Part shown: piece after piece, positions 8,001 through 8,144 of the stretch
Position numbering within the stretch: the stretch's first letter is position 1
Layout: every line of letters begins with the position of its first letter
Source: Candidatus Aminicenantota bacterium
Lineage (GTDB): Bacteria; Acidobacteriota; Aminicenantia; Aminicenantales; Aminicenantaceae
NCBI GenBank assembly: GCA_004378665.1
Contig: SOIA01000397.1
Span: 1 to 8,144 of the forward strand
Direction of reading: 5' to 3'
DNA: 8,144 bases
Program-made: the position numbers and the translations under genes
The notes under the pieces: generated by a model
The model's database searches: none
What the model saw: only the letters and a program-made list of their open reading frames with translations
What the model was told of the DNA's origin: nothing

Positions 8001-8144
8001 CTGGTCCTCTATATCCTTGGGGCTTCGTCCCGGCCAGTCGACAAACACGATCTGCTGGTTCTCTCCGATATCCGGAATAGCATCGATAGGTGTGTTGTTG
8101 AGGGCCCAGTAGCCCCAACCGATGACAAGGACGAACAGGGCCAG
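5013..8144 (-). CDS. cusA: CusA-type Cu(I)/Ag(I) RND efflux pump, N-terminus cut off by window
   Basis: Inner-membrane proton antiporter of the heavy-metal RND family. With a CusB-like adaptor and an outer-membrane channel it exports monovalent copper or silver. The frame is open to the window edge, giving 1043 visible residues. Alignment of the first helix with E. coli CusA (1047 aa) suggests about 15 residues are missing. Architecture: end of TM1 (LALFVLVIGWGYWAL), first periplasmic porter region, TM2-TM6 (about 350-500), TM7 (about 532-550), second periplasmic region, TM8-TM12 (about 870-1025). Methionines equivalent to E. coli Met573, 623 and 672 are present as visible Met570, 620 and 669, with Met391, 403, 486 and 1009 equivalents also kept. 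This supports Cu/Ag over Zn/Co/Cd specificity. Asp405 of TM4 (MVDAGIVMTEN) and Glu939 (AVEDG) are conserved, but Lys984 is isoleucine. A cysteine/histidine insertion sits near 132-155. Stop TGA at 5013-5015; the start and promoter are outside the window. Confidence 0.96.
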   Translation of the reverse strand: MALFVLVIGWGYWALNNTPIDAIPDIGENQQIVFVDWPGRSPKDIEDQVIYPLSVKLMGIPGMKVIRSNSMFSFGMINVIFEEGVDFYWSRTRILERLNIAQKDLPEGVVPQLGPDATALGQIFWYTVENGYYCPDHPKLRFDEPGVCSEDGQELVFSDYNLGELRSIQDWYVRYQLNSAKGVSEVATVGGFVKQYQIDVDPNKLLSFNVNLHSMFDAVRQSNIDVGAKVIEEGGKEFIVRGLGFIKSVEDIENIVIGSHEGVPVYVKNVGQVTTGPAFRRGALDKEGAEVTGGVVLMRYGENPLGVIEAVKRKIDEITPGLPPGVQIVPFYDRTELINRATDNLKETLFEEIVVAVIVILLFLLHFRSSLIVSIILPVGVLISFLIMYYLKIPSNIMSLGGIAIAVGVMVDAGIVMTENISRHLAVTQERKLDAIITASKEVGSAIFFAILIIVVAFIPVFSLRGQAGKLFSPLAFTKTFAMFGSALLAITLVPVLCALLLRGKMRLPEKNILNKILMRLYEPILRFSLKHKIIVLLIALILLGVSYFPLSKIKSEFMPPLNEGDLLFMPVLLPGASLTQVMEIMKTQDIILKSFPEVEHVVGKLGRAETPTDPAPVGMIETIVKLKPQKLWREGMTRQSLINEMDEALRIPGVSNIWTQPIRNRIDMLATGIQTPVGVKVFGEDMSVIEDIGIQIENILREIPGARNPYAERIGNKPYIEIDVDREEAARYGVKVGDIQHLIMIAIGGMNVTTTVEGRERYPVRIRYMRELRDSFEALQKIYVPTPSGAQVPLSLLADIRKVEGPAKIAGENTLPYVRVFVDVDTDKVGVVDFVNQAQKVVQERLDLPTGTYISWSGQYEYEMQARKRLMTVVPICIFIIFLLLYTKFKRFSAALILVFSLPFAFIGGIWLQYILGFKFSTAVWVGYIALFGVAVEDGVVMMDFLVKKAREGQSFVEDVVRAALLRVRPIIMTTATTILALIPILLSTGAGSEIMKPIATPTVGGMVTATVLNLILVPVVFTWVVQGRMKRKVAEGESKNT
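7680..7748 (-). other. Heavy-metal-binding-domain-like insertion within CusA
   Basis: Visible CusA residues 133-155 contain YYCPDHPKL followed by DEPGVCSEDG and QEL. This resembles the heavy-metal-binding domain usually written CPMHP-x-PGxCPxCGMxL on copper adaptors and P-type ATPases. CPxHP, PG, the following Cys and the late G-x-x-L spacing are kept. The second Cys of CPxC and both typical methionines are lost (CPMHP reads CPDHP; CPxCGM reads CSEDGQ). It lies between FWYTVENG and NLGELRSIQDW, where E. coli CusA has only a short loop (ALVDRSGKHDLADLRS), so it should face the periplasm. Likeness judged by eye; metal binding is unproven. Confidence 0.6.

Noticed and set aside
8046..8048. GTG as the start codon of the efflux gene
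   Set aside because: The frame stays open and matches CusA for 32 further codons (ALNNTPIDAIPDIGENQQIV) up to the window edge, so the start lies outside.

Overview
This is bacterial chromosomal DNA of roughly balanced base composition by eye. It holds four protein-coding genes in two convergent blocks and no rRNA, tRNA, CRISPR or phage genes. Lineage cannot be fixed from the sequence. The CusA belongs to the NQQIVFVDWPGRSPKDIEDQ-type branch, which I associate with Bacteroidota/Ignavibacteria and Acidobacteriota-like or other uncultured anaerobic phyla rather than with enterobacteria. That is a weak inference from memory.

Left block (+ strand, 1-4857): the 3' part of carA (glutaminase subunit of carbamoyl-phosphate synthetase) is followed after one base by a complete carB (1071 aa synthetase subunit). 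After a further 26 bases comes a 326-aa fold-type II PLP enzyme of the cystathionine beta-synthase/cysteine synthase family. Tight spacing, shared direction and good ribosome binding sites suggest one transcript. CarA and CarB together make carbamoyl phosphate for arginine and pyrimidine synthesis. The PLP enzyme would act in sulfur amino acid metabolism.

Junction (4858-5012): 155 bases separate the two converging genes. They contain a nested imperfect inverted repeat of about 112 bp. Its outer arms are 15 bp, and its inner hairpin is built from two GGGACAGTCCC units flanked by an A-run and a T-run. The hairpin should terminate transcription from both sides. The outer arms and TA ends raise the possibility of a small non-autonomous mobile element or a dispersed repeat.

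Right block (- strand, 5013-8144): one almost complete heavy-metal RND efflux pump of the CusA type. Only about 15 N-terminal residues lie beyond the window. The three periplasmic methionines of the Cu(I)/Ag(I) path are all present. Its most unusual feature is an insertion in the periplasmic porter region that resembles a degenerate heavy-metal-binding domain (CPxHP...PGxC), a module usually found on CusB adaptors and copper P-type ATPases. The other pump parts (CusB, CusC) would be expected upstream of the gene, beyond position 8144.
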